Assembly: GCA_016933335.1 (NCBI GenBank)
Contig: JAFGBD010000009.1
Span: 1-64,000 of the forward strand
Reading direction: 5' to 3'
DNA length: 64,000 nt
From: Bacteroidales bacterium
GTDB lineage: Bacteria; Bacteroidota; Bacteroidia; Bacteroidales; UBA10428
Shown: piece by piece, positions 17,387 through 27,067 of the stretch
Numbering within the stretch: the first letter of the stretch is position 1
Layout: each line of letters starts with the position of its first letter
The notes under the pieces: model-generated
Seen by the model: only the letters and a program-made list of their open reading frames with translations
Told to the model about the DNA's origin: nothing
Database searches by the model: none
Translations under genes and position numbers: made by a program

Positions 17387-18805
17387 ATGCAACATGATGA
17401 AATTTGGAACAACTGTTTGAAGGTTATTAAGGATAATGTACCCTCAATCAGTTTCAGAACCTGGTTTGAACCCATTGTTCCTTTACGCCTGGAAGACAAA
17501 GTGTTAACAATTCAGGTTCCAAGTCCTTTTTTCTACGAGTATCTTGAGGAAAAATACATTGAGATCATAAGCAAAACCTTGAGAAAAGAACTTGGTTATG
17601 ATGCCAAGCTGGAATACAGCATTGTTATGGAAAATAATAATCTTAATTCCAGACCCTATACTGTAAGATTCCCGGCAAGGAATCAGACCGAACTGAAGAA
17701 CAAACCGGTGAGTTTACCGCTTACCGAAGAAAACCATATCAAGAATCCGTTTATTATTCCAGGGATCAAAAAGCTCAACATTGATCCGCGACTCAATCCG
17801 GAAAATTCATTTGATAATTTCATCGAAGGTGAATGCAACAGACTTGCAAGATCTGCAGGCTATGCAGTTGCAAATAATCCGGGAGGAACAGCTTTTAATC
17901 CCTTATTGATATATGGAGATTCCGGGCTTGGGAAAACGCATCTGGCTCAGGCCATTGGAATTGAAATCAAGAACAAGTTTCCGGATAAAGTAGTACTGTA
18001 CGTCAATTCCAACAGGTTTCAAACACAATTTGTTGAATCAATAAGAAACAATAACAAGAATGATTTTCTGCATTTTTACCAGATGATTGATGTATTGATC
18101 ATTGATGATGTTCATGAATTTGCGGGCAAAGAAAAAACCCAGGATATATTTTTCCATATATTCAATCATCTGCATCAGTCAGGAAAACAACTGATACTTA
18201 GTTCCGATAAACCTCCGGTTGAATTGCAGGGACTCGAACAACGTTTGCTGTCCAGGTTCAAATGGGGCTTGTCTGCAGATTTGCAGATTCCGGACTATGA
18301 AACACGGATAGCCATATTGCGGAAGAAAACCTATAAAGACGGGATCGAACTTCCCGAGGAGGTAATAGAGTATGTAGCCACGCATATCACTGACAATATC
18401 AGGGAACTGGAAGGAGCTCTTATTTCATTGCTGGCACAATCAACCCTGAATAAGAAAGAAATTACACTGGACCTGGCAAAGGAAATGATTGATAAATTAA
18501 TCAAAAATACCAAGCGGGAAGTCTCAATTGATTACATTCAGAAGGTGGTCTGCAACTATTTTGAAATACCAACAGATTCCATACAGTCCAAAACAAGAAA
18601 AAGAGAAATTGTTCAGGCAAGACAGGTCGCCATGTACTTTTCAAAAAATCTTACAAAAGCTTCTTTGGCAACCATTGGTGCCCAGATTGGGGGTAAAGAC
18701 CATGCCACAGTGCTGCATGCCTGCAAAACTGTTAATAATCTGCTTGAAACAGACAAACTCTTCAAAGGGCAAATTGAAGAGATCGAGAAGAAACTTAAAT
18801 TTTAA
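17387..18805 (+). CDS. dnaA: Chromosomal replication initiator DnaA
   Basis: 472 residues, normal length. Domain I (about 1-80) starts MQHDEIWNNCLKVIKDNVPS; domain II (80-125) is a loose linker. Domain III is the AAA+ ATPase with Walker A GDSGLGKT at 177-184 and Walker B VLIIDDVHEF from 236. Domain IV has the DNA-binding signature IGGKDHATVLHACKTV from about 434, the DnaA-box contact helix. DnaA-ATP opens oriC at initiation and also acts as a transcription factor. The gene stands alone, after a 527-bp AT-rich spacer and before a strong terminator; no dnaN neighbour is present, as is common in Bacteroidota. Confidence 0.98.
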   Translation: MQHDEIWNNCLKVIKDNVPSISFRTWFEPIVPLRLEDKVLTIQVPSPFFYEYLEEKYIEIISKTLRKELGYDAKLEYSIVMENNNLNSRPYTVRFPARNQTELKNKPVSLPLTEENHIKNPFIIPGIKKLNIDPRLNPENSFDNFIEGECNRLARSAGYAVANNPGGTAFNPLLIYGDSGLGKTHLAQAIGIEIKNKFPDKVVLYVNSNRFQTQFVESIRNNNKNDFLHFYQMIDVLIIDDVHEFAGKEKTQDIFFHIFNHLHQSGKQLILSSDKPPVELQGLEQRLLSRFKWGLSADLQIPDYETRIAILRKKTYKDGIELPEEVIEYVATHITDNIRELEGALISLLAQSTLNKKEITLDLAKEMIDKLIKNTKREVSIDYIQKVVCNYFEIPTDSIQSKTRKREIVQARQVAMYFSKNLTKASLATIGAQIGGKDHATVLHACKTVNNLLETDKLFKGQIEEIEKKLKF

Positions 18806-18818
18806 TGATTTATTAAGA

Positions 18819-18855
18819 TGAAAAGGCTGCCAGTTATTTGAGCAGCCTTTTTTGC
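18819..18855 (+). terminator. Intrinsic terminator of dnaA
   Basis: AAAAGGCTGC (18821-18830) pairs with GCAGCCTTTT (18842-18851), giving a GC-rich stem followed by T residues. It lies 15 bp after the dnaA stop and should end the transcript. Confidence 0.85.
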
Positions 18856-18881
18856 AATGAATGTTTATGAAAGGCTTTGTT

Positions 18882-18911
18882 TTTGAAATTCTTGTCAGGT
18901 ATGTACCCTTG
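18882..18911 (+). promoter_or_regulatory. Promoter of the YigZ-family gene
   Basis: TTTG (18882-18885), 18 bp, then TACCCTTG (18904-18911), one base off the -7 consensus. Transcription would start near 18918, about 27 nt before the ATG. Confidence 0.45.
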
Positions 18912-18944
18912 TAATTACCCGGAGAGCACCCATGAAAAGAATAA

Positions 18945-19553
18945 ATGAAAGATACCTATAAAACCATATCAAGCAGCGCAAGGGGAGAACACAAGGACAG
19001 GGGCAGTAAATTCATCGCATTTGCATATCCTGTCGGTTCTGAATCAACGGCAAAAGAAATCATAACTGATATCAAGAAACAATACCATGATGCGCGGCAC
19101 CATTGTTATGCCTATAAAATCGGTATTGAAAATGATATCAGCAGGTCTTATGATGATGGTGAACCATCGGGTACAGCCGGTAAACCTATTTACGGACAGA
19201 TATTATCTTTCGGCATTACAAATGTCCTGATTGTTGTGGTCAGGTATTTTGGAGGCAGATTGTTAGGCACAGGCGGATTGATCCGTGCATACAGGGGTGC
19301 AACAGAAAACGCACTGAATCATGCTGAAATCATTGAAAAAACAATCGATCACATTGTTGAAATAAATTTCGGATATGAAAATCAGGGTGAAATAAACAAT
19401 GTCCTAAAGGCATATGAATGTAAGGTAATAAAGCAATGCTTTGATGAAAAATGCCATCTTTCAATTCAAATCAGGAAGAGTCAATCAGAAGCATTCATCA
19501 AAAGAATTTCTGCTTTTAAAAACATGGACTATAAACTGAATAAGGATTTATAA
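18945..19553 (+). CDS. YigZ/IMPACT family protein
   Basis: 202 residues. The N-terminal UPF0029 domain shows RGSKFIAFAYPV, KKQYHDARHHCYAYKIG, the signature DDGEPSGTAGKPIYGQI and VVVRYFGGRLLGTGGLIRAYRGA, all diagnostic of the YigZ/IMPACT family. The C-terminal EF-G-like domain (DUF1949) spans about residues 135-200. The bacterial role is unresolved; links to ribosome or stress control are proposed from the eukaryotic IMPACT protein. It is a single gene between the dnaA terminator and the pyrB promoter. Confidence 0.93.
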   Translation: MKDTYKTISSSARGEHKDRGSKFIAFAYPVGSESTAKEIITDIKKQYHDARHHCYAYKIGIENDISRSYDDGEPSGTAGKPIYGQILSFGITNVLIVVVRYFGGRLLGTGGLIRAYRGATENALNHAEIIEKTIDHIVEINFGYENQGEINNVLKAYECKVIKQCFDEKCHLSIQIRKSQSEAFIKRISAFKNMDYKLNKDL

Positions 19554-19613
19554 CAATGTTATAATTATCAGTTGATAAAAACGTGAATTGATATCAACAC
19601 AATGACAAACAAT

Positions 19614-19644
19614 GTGATAACTTGAATATTTTTACTTACATTTG
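19614..19644 (+). promoter_or_regulatory. Promoter of pyrB-pyrI
   Basis: TGTG (19614-19617, a weak -33), 19 bp, then TACATTTG (19637-19644, exact -7). The start point near 19650 would leave a leader of only about 12 nt before the ATG at 19662, so no attenuator of the enteric type fits here. Confidence 0.55.
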
Positions 19645-19661
19645 ATAAATGAACATTGGCA

Positions 19662-20570
19662 ATGAAAAACAAAAGTCTTGTTTCAATCAATGATTACACC
19701 AAAGATGAGTATCTGAAGATACTTAATCTGGCAGAAACATTTGAAGAAAATCCGGTCAGAGATCTCATGTCCGGGAAAGTAGTTGCCACACTTTTTTTTG
19801 AACCGTCAACCCGGACAAGGTTATCTTTTGAAAGTGCAGTTAACAGGCTGGGTGGTAAAATCATCGGATTCAGCGATTCCAATTCTTCCAGTGTGTCCAA
19901 AGGAGAAACATTGTATGATACCATTAAAACCGTCAGCAACTATTGTGATCTGATTGTCATGCGTCATCCGCTGGAAGGGAGTGCACGTTTTGCCAGCGAG
20001 ATTTCTCCGGTCCCCGTTATCAACGCCGGCGACGGGGCAAATCAGCATCCCTCACAAACATTGCTCGATTTATATTCTATCAAAAAAACACAGGGCAAAC
20101 TTGATGAGATAAATATTTTTATGGTCGGTGATCTCAAATATGGCAGGACTGTCCATTCGTTGCTGATGGCTATGTCAAAGTTTAAAACAACCTTTCATTT
20201 CATCGCACCTGATGAACTGAAAATGCCCGAGGAGTATAAATTATTTCTTGATAGCCTGGGATTGAGATATTATGAGCACAGGGACTTTACAGATATTATT
20301 TCTGAAGCTGATATCATTTACATGACCAGGGTGCAGAAGGAACGGTTCTCAGACCCGATTGAATATGAGAAAACCAAAAATGCATATATTTTAAGGGAGC
20401 ATATGCTGAAAAACACAAAGCACAATTTAAAAATATTGCATCCGCTTCCAAGAGTAACTGAAATCGACACCTGTTTGGATATCAATCCCAAAGCATACTA
20501 TTTTGTTCAGGCCCTCAACGGCGTTTTTGTGCGCCAGGCTATCATTACAAGCATCCTGGGTTTAATTTGA
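19662..20570 (+). CDS. pyrB: Aspartate carbamoyltransferase, catalytic chain
   Basis: 302 residues from [16 protein letters not shown]; a TTG two codons upstream is possible but falls very near the start of transcription. The carbamoyl-phosphate loop [14 protein letters not shown] has S49-T-R-T-R53, and the second signature includes [31 protein letters not shown], near residue 265, is the aspartate-binding loop. The enzyme makes N-carbamoyl-aspartate, the first committed step of pyrimidine synthesis. The regulatory chain gene follows immediately, so the holoenzyme is likely the c6r6 type. Length and motifs are normal. Confidence 0.98.
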   Translation: MKNKSLVSINDYTKDEYLKILNLAETFEENPVRDLMSGKVVATLFFEPSTRTRLSFESAVNRLGGKIIGFSDSNSSSVSKGETLYDTIKTVSNYCDLIVMRHPLEGSARFASEISPVPVINAGDGANQHPSQTLLDLYSIKKTQGKLDEINIFMVGDLKYGRTVHSLLMAMSKFKTTFHFIAPDELKMPEEYKLFLDSLGLRYYEHRDFTDIISEADIIYMTRVQKERFSDPIEYEKTKNAYILREHMLKNTKHNLKILHPLPRVTEIDTCLDINPKAYYFVQALNGVFVRQAIITSILGLI

Positions 20571-20581
20571 AAAAACATACC

Positions 20582-21040
20582 ATGAAAGATAAGATCCTTG
20601 TTGTTAGTGCTATTAAAGACGGAACCGTCATTGACCATATCCAGGCTAACAGTCTGTTTAAAGTAATTTCGATATTAGGTCTTGATAAGATTGATAAAAC
20701 CATTACCTTCGGAACAAACCTGGAAAGTAAAAAACTTGGACGGAAAGCCATTATTAAACTATCCGATATTTTTTTCAAAGATAAAGACATCAATAAAATT
20801 GCCCTTGTCGCTCCTGATGCAAAATTGAATATCATCCGAAATTATGAGGTGGTTGAGAAAAAGATCGTGGAAGTCCCTGATGAAATATCAGGTATCGTTA
20901 AATGCATGAATCCCCAATGCATCACTAATTTCGAAAAAGTCATAACTAGATTTGATGTTATATCTAAAAAGGATGTTAAATTGAAATGCAGGTATTGTGA
21001 AAAAATTACCGATCAGGAACATATGGAGATTTTAAAATAA
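20582..21040 (+). CDS. pyrI: Aspartate carbamoyltransferase, regulatory chain
   Basis: 152 residues from MKDKILVVSAIKDGTVIDHI. A TTG at 20567 overlapping the pyrB stop is the alternative start. The N-terminal allosteric (nucleotide-binding) domain runs to about residue 97. The C-terminal zinc domain carries CMNPQC and CRYC, the four cysteines that hold zinc and contact PyrB. PyrI gives feedback control by CTP and activation by ATP. Translation is probably coupled to pyrB, whose stop is 11 bp upstream. Confidence 0.97.
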   Translation: MKDKILVVSAIKDGTVIDHIQANSLFKVISILGLDKIDKTITFGTNLESKKLGRKAIIKLSDIFFKDKDINKIALVAPDAKLNIIRNYEVVEKKIVEVPDEISGIVKCMNPQCITNFEKVITRFDVISKKDVKLKCRYCEKITDQEHMEILK

Positions 21041-21117
21041 TACCGGAATGCTTTCTATGGCTGGCGAGGCCTGAGTGCATGCATTGCCAGATATCCGACT
21101 CCAAGATTTTTAAACTG

Positions 21118-21588
21118 TTACTTCCTGAGCCGTTCATAAGTTTTTACAAGAAGCTCATCCCGTCTGATTCCGCTGAAAGCCATAATATTAAGAACGATAC
21201 ATAAAACCGGAAGAACTGCTATGATCTTGAAATGGTGTGCTGTGATATTGTAAGCCTTGTAAGCAAACCTGAAATAATATAGTAACAGGAGAAGAAGACC
21301 AATCATTAATAAAATGTTATAAACACATAAACGCATCTGCATGGTCCTATTATTAAACAGGAAGATATTGTAGAGATTGATGATGGAAATAACAATTGCC
21401 AGGATTAACACAGGTAAGGTCGACATATGTTGCTGGCTGTCTCCATCCATCATCTTTTTTAATCCATAACTGTAGAATTTGAATGTAACATTTTCGTCAT
21501 TAAAAAGAACTGTATTAGGGAATATGATAAACAAACTCATTAATACAACAACTAAAAACAGGTAAACTGATTGCGCCCTCTGTATCAT
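21118..21588 (-). CDS. DUF4293 family membrane protein
   Basis: 156 residues with four membrane segments (about 7-24, 58-76, 85-105, 118-137). The opening MIQRAQSVYLFLVVVLMSL is the recognisable signature of DUF4293, a family found mainly in Bacteroidota. No catalytic residues are seen and function is unknown. It is convergent with pyrI (77 bp between stops) and may be monocistronic. In other Bacteroidota it often lies near rho or DNA-replication genes, which is not the case here. Confidence 0.85.
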   Translation of the reverse strand: MIQRAQSVYLFLVVVLMSLFIIFPNTVLFNDENVTFKFYSYGLKKMMDGDSQQHMSTLPVLILAIVISIINLYNIFLFNNRTMQMRLCVYNILLMIGLLLLLLYYFRFAYKAYNITAHHFKIIAVLPVLCIVLNIMAFSGIRRDELLVKTYERLRK

Positions 21589-21738
21589 GACCGGTTTAAT
21601 TTTGTCAAATATACGAAACTTTGCATACTTAAATGATTCCTACAGATCATGAACATGATTTTTTATCAACAACCATTTCCGTTTTATTTTGTTAATAATT
21701 GTTGAAATTCAACTAAACTGGATTAACCGGTTATTTAT

Positions 21739-21746
21739 TAATTTTG
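21739..21746 (+). promoter_or_regulatory. -7 element upstream of the SirB1-type gene
   Basis: TAATTTTG matches TAnnTTTG, about 94 bp before the ATG at 21840. The -33 box is poor. The 250-bp spacer also holds AT-rich dyads such as TTGTTAATAATTGTTGAA near 21690. Confidence 0.35.
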
Positions 21747-21839
21747 TGCATGATGTCTGCCATATCATGCTAAAAATGATTACAATTTATTAAAAACATT
21801 TTTAAAGGCTCTTTGGGTCATTGATATATCTCATTGATT

Positions 21840-22706
21840 ATGAATATGGATATTAAAGAGTTGAAAGCCCTGATTTCTTTACTGGATGATTCGGATGACG
21901 AAATAGTCAATATTGCATCTTCAAATATATTGAATCAGGGATCTGCAGCAATTCCCGAGCTTGAAAAAGCATGGGAAACCACTCTTAATGAAACATTGCA
22001 GGTAAGACTTGAATCGGTCATTCAGAGTATTCAATTTAACGAAGCAAAGCAGAACCTTAAAAAGTGGAAAGATTCCGGGGCTGAAAATATCCTGGAAGGG
22101 GCAACATATCTTGCCAAATTTCAATTCCCGGATATTACCCTCGAGTCTGTTGAAAAAGAAATTGATATAATAAAACAGGATGTCTGGCTGGAGCTGAATA
22201 ACAATCTTACGGCACTTGAGAAAATCAAAATCATTAATTACATCATTTTTGAGATTCATAAATTCGGGCGTAATTCAACAAATTTTTATTCACCACAGAA
22301 TTCATACATTAACCAGGTGCTGGAAACCAAAAGAGGTAATCCGATTTCCCTTGCAATTATATATCTTGCTGTGGCAAATAAACTTAATATTCCAATTTAC
22401 GGGGTAAATCTCCCCAAGAATTTTATTCTTGCTTACAAGGATGAATACCGGCAGTATGATTCGGATGATGAAACCGAAGACATCCTCTTTTATATTAATC
22501 CATATAACAAAGGGGCTGTCCTGGGTAAAAAGGAAATTGATTATTTTATTCAGCAACAGCAACTTGAGGCCAAAAGAGAATATTTCATACCATGCACCAA
22601 CAAGGATATTTTAATCAGATTGATAAACAACCTGATTTTATCCTACAGGAAACTTCAATTTACCGATAAGATTGAAAAATTAAATGAGCTTCTTGGAATC
22701 TTATGA
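21840..22706 (+). CDS. SirB1-type transglutaminase-like protein
   Basis: 288 residues from the ATG at 21840 (MNMDIKELKALISLLDDSDD); a TTG two codons earlier is less likely. The first 75 residues resemble HEAT-like helices (DDEIVNIASSNILNQGSAAIP). The rest is the SirB1/transglutaminase-like domain: NSYINQVLETKRGNPISLAIIYLAVANKLNIPIYGVNLPKNF, usual in this family. The typical Cys-His-Asp triad is not complete in what I can read, so it may be a non-catalytic relative. A role is not established. It is convergent with rny. Confidence 0.75.
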   Translation: MNMDIKELKALISLLDDSDDEIVNIASSNILNQGSAAIPELEKAWETTLNETLQVRLESVIQSIQFNEAKQNLKKWKDSGAENILEGATYLAKFQFPDITLESVEKEIDIIKQDVWLELNNNLTALEKIKIINYIIFEIHKFGRNSTNFYSPQNSYINQVLETKRGNPISLAIIYLAVANKLNIPIYGVNLPKNFILAYKDEYRQYDSDDETEDILFYINPYNKGAVLGKKEIDYFIQQQQLEAKREYFIPCTNKDILIRLINNLILSYRKLQFTDKIEKLNELLGIL

Positions 22707-22722
22707 AATTCAACCTATTGAT

Positions 22723-24294
22723 TTATTTTGCATAGCTCACAGCACGTGTTTCTCTGATCACGGTAATTTTAATCTGACCAGGATAAGTCATCTCATCCTG
22801 GATTTTCTTTGAAATCTCATAAGACAGGCTTTCGGCTTCCTTATCGCTGACCTTTTCACTGCCTACGATAACTCGTAATTCTCTTCCTGCCTGAATGGCA
22901 TATGTTTTAAGCACGCCAGGATAGGATAATGCAAGTGATTCCAGGTCCTTCAACCTCTTGATATATGATTCAACCACTTCACGCCGTGCACCAGGACGTG
23001 CACCGGAAATGGCATCACAAACCTGGACAATAGGTGAGATCAGGCTGGTCATTTCAACCTCATCATGGTGAGCACCAATGGCATTGCAAATCTCAGGCTT
23101 CTCTTTATATTTTTCTGCCATTTTCATACCAAAGACAGCATGTGGCAGTTCCGGCTCGTCGTCAGGCACCTTGCCAATATCATGCAATAATCCGGCCCGC
23201 TTTGCCAGTTTTGGATTGAGACCAAGCTCAGCTGCCATGATTGCACATAAATTTGCGACCTCTCTGGAATGCTGCAACAAATTTTGCCCGTATGATGAAC
23301 GATACTTCATTTTGCCGATAAGCCTGATCAGTTCCGGATGCATTCCATGTATTCCAAGGTCTATGGCTGTGCGTTTTCCAATTTCAATAATCTCTTCTTC
23401 GATTTGTTTTTGGGTTTTTGCGACGATTTCTTCAATTCTGGCAGGATGTATTCTGCCATCGGTGACAAGCTGGTGCAAGGCCAGTCGGGCAATTTCTCTT
23501 CTGACAGGATCAAAAGCAGAAAGTATAATTGCTTCTGGTGTATCATCCACAATGATCTCAACTCCTGTGACAGCTTCCAGCGCACGTATATTTCTTCCTT
23601 CACGACCAATAATCCGTCCCTTTATTTCATCTGATTCAATGCTAAAAACGGTAACAGAATTCTCAATGGCAGCTTCAGTTGCAACGCGCTGGATGGTTTC
23701 AATAACAACCTTTTTTGCGTTCCTGCTGGCAGTCATTTTGGCTTCATCCATAATCTCGTTGACATAAGACATGGCGGAGGTTTTTGCTTCTTCCTTAAGT
23801 GATTCAATGAGTTGTTCCTTTGCTTCATCACCCGACAATCCTGATATCGCTTCCAGTTGTTCAACCTGTTGTTTGTGAAGTTTTTCAAGTTCTTCATTTT
23901 TTTTGTCCACAAGAGTTAACTGTGAATTCAGGTTATCACGAATTGCGTCGAGTTCATTTTTTGCCCGCTGAGTTTCTTCAATCCTTTGCGAAAGTATTGT
24001 TTCTTTCTGCTTAAGTCGATTCTCAGTAATTGCCATCTTACTGTTTTTCTCTGTGATAAATTTTTCATGTTCGGCTTTAAGTTGAAGAAACTTTTCTTTT
24101 GCCTGCAGAATTTTGTCCTTTTTAATGACTTCTGCTTCTATTTCTGTTTCTCTGACAAGGCGTGCCTTCCTTCGTTTTAATGCAGTCTGCCATATGAGAT
24201 ATGAAATCAGACCCCCTCCGATAAATGAAGCCGATCCTATAAAGACTGATTTCAGTAAAAAGGGAGTGTTCCCTGCTGCTAATATTGTTATCAT
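22723..24294 (-). CDS. rny: Ribonuclease Y
   Basis: 523 residues in the RNase Y layout: an N-terminal membrane segment ([20 protein letters not shown], about 15-35), a long coiled coil (about 40-200), a KH domain with [19 protein letters not shown] (about 225-290), then an HD domain whose metal site is in [17 protein letters not shown] and [14 protein letters not shown]. The enzyme is a membrane-bound endonuclease starting mRNA decay. Upstream on the same strand are the 6S RNA gene and zapA. Length is normal. Confidence 0.96.
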   Translation of the reverse strand: MITILAAGNTPFLLKSVFIGSASFIGGGLISYLIWQTALKRRKARLVRETEIEAEVIKKDKILQAKEKFLQLKAEHEKFITEKNSKMAITENRLKQKETILSQRIEETQRAKNELDAIRDNLNSQLTLVDKKNEELEKLHKQQVEQLEAISGLSGDEAKEQLIESLKEEAKTSAMSYVNEIMDEAKMTASRNAKKVVIETIQRVATEAAIENSVTVFSIESDEIKGRIIGREGRNIRALEAVTGVEIIVDDTPEAIILSAFDPVRREIARLALHQLVTDGRIHPARIEEIVAKTQKQIEEEIIEIGKRTAIDLGIHGMHPELIRLIGKMKYRSSYGQNLLQHSREVANLCAIMAAELGLNPKLAKRAGLLHDIGKVPDDEPELPHAVFGMKMAEKYKEKPEICNAIGAHHDEVEMTSLISPIVQVCDAISGARPGARREVVESYIKRLKDLESLALSYPGVLKTYAIQAGRELRVIVGSEKVSDKEAESLSYEISKKIQDEMTYPGQIKITVIRETRAVSYAK

Positions 24295-24314
24295 GTGTTT
24301 CTTGATTTTGAATT

Positions 24315-24523
24315 AAAAAAAACCCGCATATATTTCTCCAGCCTTTGATAAAACCCCAGTATGACATGGGTGAAGCCACCAACTTAGTTCGAACTTCCAT
24401 TGATCCCGATAAATCGGAATTTTCCGGCGAACCGGAAATATGGCCTGCTCTTGCTAAATTGAGTGAAGCTCCAAATTGCAAAGTGTTGAGTTTCACAATC
24501 GAATGAAGAAACTATGCGGGCTA
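24315..24523 (-). ncRNA. ssrS: 6S RNA
   Basis: The spacer between zapA and rny has no frame but folds as a single long rod on the minus strand. The ends pair: CCCGCATA (5', 24520-24513) with TATGCGGG (3', 24330-24323), continued by UUUCUUC with GGAGAAA, about 15 bp in all. The stem's 3' strand runs directly into eight T, so the closing stem doubles as a terminator. Inside are a large open middle with small side hairpins (GAGCTTCACTC; GGTGGCTTCACC) and two apical hairpins, TTTCCGG-TTCG-CCGGAAA and ATTCCGAT/ATCGGGAT. About 209 nt, rod shape and linkage to zapA all fit 6S RNA, which binds the RNA polymerase holoenzyme in stationary phase. The start may arise by processing of the zapA transcript. 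Confidence 0.82.
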
Positions 24524-24549
24524 TTCCTTTTTATGTTAAAGAACGATTA

Positions 24550-24840
24550 TTACTCTGCTTTCAGGTATTCTGCCAGCTCCTCGTCCAATTCTTTCAGATA
24601 TTGTAACGCTGAAGCATCGGTATCATGCTGTTCATATTCGAGCACCTTGGTTACATACTGTAACGCTGCCATTGCTAAAAAATCCTGGGTATCCTTGTCG
24701 CTATAGCGTTGCTTATATAAAAGAACCTTTTCGTTGATTAACCTGGCTGCCTTTCTGATTATCTCCTCGTCCTTACTGTCGATCTTCAAAGGATAAAACC
24801 TGTCAGCAACATTGACTTTTATTGATAGTTTATCCTCCAT
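24550..24840 (-). CDS. zapA: Cell division protein ZapA
   Basis: 96 residues. The start MEDKLSIKVNVADRFYPLKI and the segment EEIIRKAARLINEKVLLYKQRY are typical ZapA N-terminal domain features. A C-terminal coiled coil (about 65-95) lets it form antiparallel dimers or tetramers that cross-link FtsZ filaments. The gene follows a coiled-coil partner gene by 17 bp and is directly followed by the 6S RNA. The same zapA-ssrS link is known in Gammaproteobacteria. Confidence 0.9.
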   Translation of the reverse strand: MEDKLSIKVNVADRFYPLKIDSKDEEIIRKAARLINEKVLLYKQRYSDKDTQDFLAMAALQYVTKVLEYEQHDTDASALQYLKELDEELAEYLKAE

Positions 24841-24857
24841 CTATATTTATGTAATAC

Positions 24858-25151
24858 CTATCTGTTTAAAAGAGCAATACATTTATCAATCTCCCGCACG
24901 ATCCTGTTCATCTTAATCCTGGCATCATGTGAATTGTCATCCGATGAAACAATGGTCTTTGCCAGTTTTATGTTATCGTATTTTTCTTCAGTCTCAGTCA
25001 GTTTTTTTTCAAGAAAAGCAACTTTGTTCAAGAGTTCCTTATTCTTCAGTTCAATTTCCTTGTTCTTTTTTTTATATTGTTCGTATGATGTTATTATTGT
25101 TTTTATTTTGTTTCTTATACTGCCTGTTAATTGATCAAAATTAGCTTCCAT
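24858..25151 (-). CDS. Small coiled-coil protein, ZapB-like partner of zapA
   Basis: 97 residues from MEANFDQLTGSIRNKIKTII. The frame is open a further 22 codons upstream, but the promoter at 25187-25218 would start transcription near 25181, so the ATG at 25151 is preferred. Residues about 10-65 form an amphipathic coiled coil (YKKKNKEIELKNKELLNKVAFLEKKL). No enzyme motif is visible. The position immediately upstream of zapA suggests a divisome role, as for the coiled-coil ZapB, but this is inference from neighbourhood and shape. Confidence 0.7.
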   Translation of the reverse strand: MEANFDQLTGSIRNKIKTIITSYEQYKKKNKEIELKNKELLNKVAFLEKKLTETEEKYDNIKLAKTIVSSDDNSHDARIKMNRIVREIDKCIALLNR

Positions 25152-25186
25152 TTGAGACAAAGATAAAGGAAAAATAATTCTTCTTA

Positions 25187-25218
25187 CAAATTTATATAAT
25201 TTATTTGTTAGTCTCAAA
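25187..25218 (-). promoter_or_regulatory. Promoter of the coiled-coil/zapA/6S/rny group
   Basis: On the minus strand TTTG (25218-25215), 20 bp, then TAAATTTG (25194-25187). Both boxes match the Bacteroidota consensus. The predicted start near 25181 gives a 30-nt leader to the ATG at 25151. Confidence 0.7.
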
Positions 25219-25308
25219 TCTCAAATAGATAACCTTCATTGACTTTATTTGTTCAAAATTTGTATGGTTCATGTTAAAATCAAATTATATCTTCACAACT
25301 GATTTAAA

Positions 25309-27054
25309 ATGATTAAACAAACCTGCGTAATGTATTTTCTAAGATCTTTTTTGCTTTTTCCCTGTATTCTGGTAACGGGGTTGCTAGATGGACAGGAAAA
25401 CAGCAGATATGAAAATTTCACAGCCCCACTGGATATTCCCTTGCTGCTTTCCGGAAATTTTGGTGAATTACGAAGTACGCATTTTCATTCCGGTATCGAT
25501 ATCAAGACACAGCAGCAGACCGGCAAAAATGTCTATGCCTCAAAAGACGGCTACGTTTCAAGGATTAAAATTCAGAGTAGTGGTTATGGCAAGTCTGTCT
25601 ATTTATCCCATCCTGACGGATATACCACGGTTTATGCACATCTGAATGATTTTGTGCCTGAAATTGCATCCTATGTCAAAGACAATCAGTACGCACAACG
25701 AAGATTTGAGATCAATTTATTTCCTGAGAGATACAGAATTCCTGTTACAAAAGGACAATTGATCGGTTACTCCGGGAATACAGGCTACTCCGGAGGGCCC
25801 CATCTGCATTTCGAGATCAGGGATGCAAACCAGCATCCGCTTAATGTTTTGAGATTCCGTTTTAATATCATGGATGATATTCCGCCCGTAATTAAACATC
25901 TTGTGGTCTATCCCGTTGAAGCAGTCAGCCTGATCAATGGCCGGAATAACAAGGTTATTTATCAGCCTGTCAGTATAAAAGGGTCATATGTCCTGAAAGA
26001 TACTATAAACATATCAGGACTTGCCGGCTTTGGTATCGAAACCTATGATTACCTGAATGGTACGGGTAACAGGTGCACGGTATATTCAATCGAGATGGCT
26101 GTCAACGATACGATTATTTATCTTCATGAAATGGATGAATTCTCTTTCAGCGAAGTTAAGTACCTGAACAGTCACATTGACTATGAGGAGAGGATACTGA
26201 AAAATCTAAATATTCATAAATTATTTTTAGATCCTAACAATAAACTGAGCATCTATAGAATAATTCGTAATAAAGGGATTCTGGATTTTACAGATGACTC
26301 GGTTTTCAATGTCAGAATAACAGTTAAGGACGCATACTCAAACAGCACATCACTGGCATTCACGGTGTGCGGCGCAGATCAGGGTATAACCCCTTTACAA
26401 GCCAACACAGACAGTTCGTTTGTTAAAACATTTTACTACGACCAGGTCAACACCTATCAGACACCGGAGATCAAAATCGTGCTGCCTGAGTATTCACTTT
26501 ACAGAAATATCGGTTTTAAATATGCAGCTCTGAATATTGATACCCTGTTGTATTCCGATTTACATATCATTCATTCTGATCTGACCCCTTTATGTGGTTC
26601 TTACAGGTTATCAATCAGGACAAGAAATATACCTGGCAACCTTGCCAAGAAAGCCCTGATCGCAACAGTGGACAGAAAAAATGAAATGAGTACCTGCGGT
26701 GGAACATGGCAGGATGGTTTTATAACTGCCTCTGTGAATTGCTTTGGCAGGTTTTTTGTTTTAATTGACACACTTGCTCCCACTATAAAACCGGTTAAAT
26801 TTAGCCCCAATCAGTATTACAGTGCAAATGATACCATGTCGTTTGAAATTAAGGATCATTTATCCGGTCTGAAATCCTGCAACGGATACATCGATGATAA
26901 ATGGGCCCTGTTTGAATATGATAAGAAATCAAATTCACTATGCTATGCGCTTGATAAAGAAAGACTGATATCAGGAGTGAGACATATTCTGGAAATCGTT
27001 GTGGTGGATGACCGGAATAACATTTCGGTATATAAATCAGGTTTTTATTATTAG
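25309..27054 (+). CDS. M23 family metallopeptidase (LytM domain)
   Basis: 581 residues with an N-terminal signal (about 1-26, ending GLLDG). The LytM domain is at about residues 50-185: HFHSGIDIKTQ supplies the first His and Asp ligands, and GYSGGPHLHFEIRD carries the HLH motif that completes the zinc site. The remaining 390 residues are beta-rich with Ig-like character and have no recognised catalytic motif. M23 enzymes cut peptide cross-links of peptidoglycan or activate amidases. The start ATG at 25309 precedes the signal closely. The gene lies 13 bp before anmK, suggesting a wall-recycling pair. Confidence 0.88.
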   Translation: MIKQTCVMYFLRSFLLFPCILVTGLLDGQENSRYENFTAPLDIPLLLSGNFGELRSTHFHSGIDIKTQQQTGKNVYASKDGYVSRIKIQSSGYGKSVYLSHPDGYTTVYAHLNDFVPEIASYVKDNQYAQRRFEINLFPERYRIPVTKGQLIGYSGNTGYSGGPHLHFEIRDANQHPLNVLRFRFNIMDDIPPVIKHLVVYPVEAVSLINGRNNKVIYQPVSIKGSYVLKDTINISGLAGFGIETYDYLNGTGNRCTVYSIEMAVNDTIIYLHEMDEFSFSEVKYLNSHIDYEERILKNLNIHKLFLDPNNKLSIYRIIRNKGILDFTDDSVFNVRITVKDAYSNSTSLAFTVCGADQGITPLQANTDSSFVKTFYYDQVNTYQTPEIKIVLPEYSLYRNIGFKYAALNIDTLLYSDLHIIHSDLTPLCGSYRLSIRTRNIPGNLAKKALIATVDRKNEMSTCGGTWQDGFITASVNCFGRFFVLIDTLAPTIKPVKFSPNQYYSANDTMSFEIKDHLSGLKSCNGYIDDKWALFEYDKKSNSLCYALDKERLISGVRHILEIVVVDDRNNISVYKSGFYY

Positions 27055-27067
27055 CGAGTTTAAAGCC

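Noticed and set aside
23078-23767. 229-codon frame antisense to rny
   Set aside because: It lies wholly within the conserved KH/HD coding region of rny and is a shadow of its codon usage.
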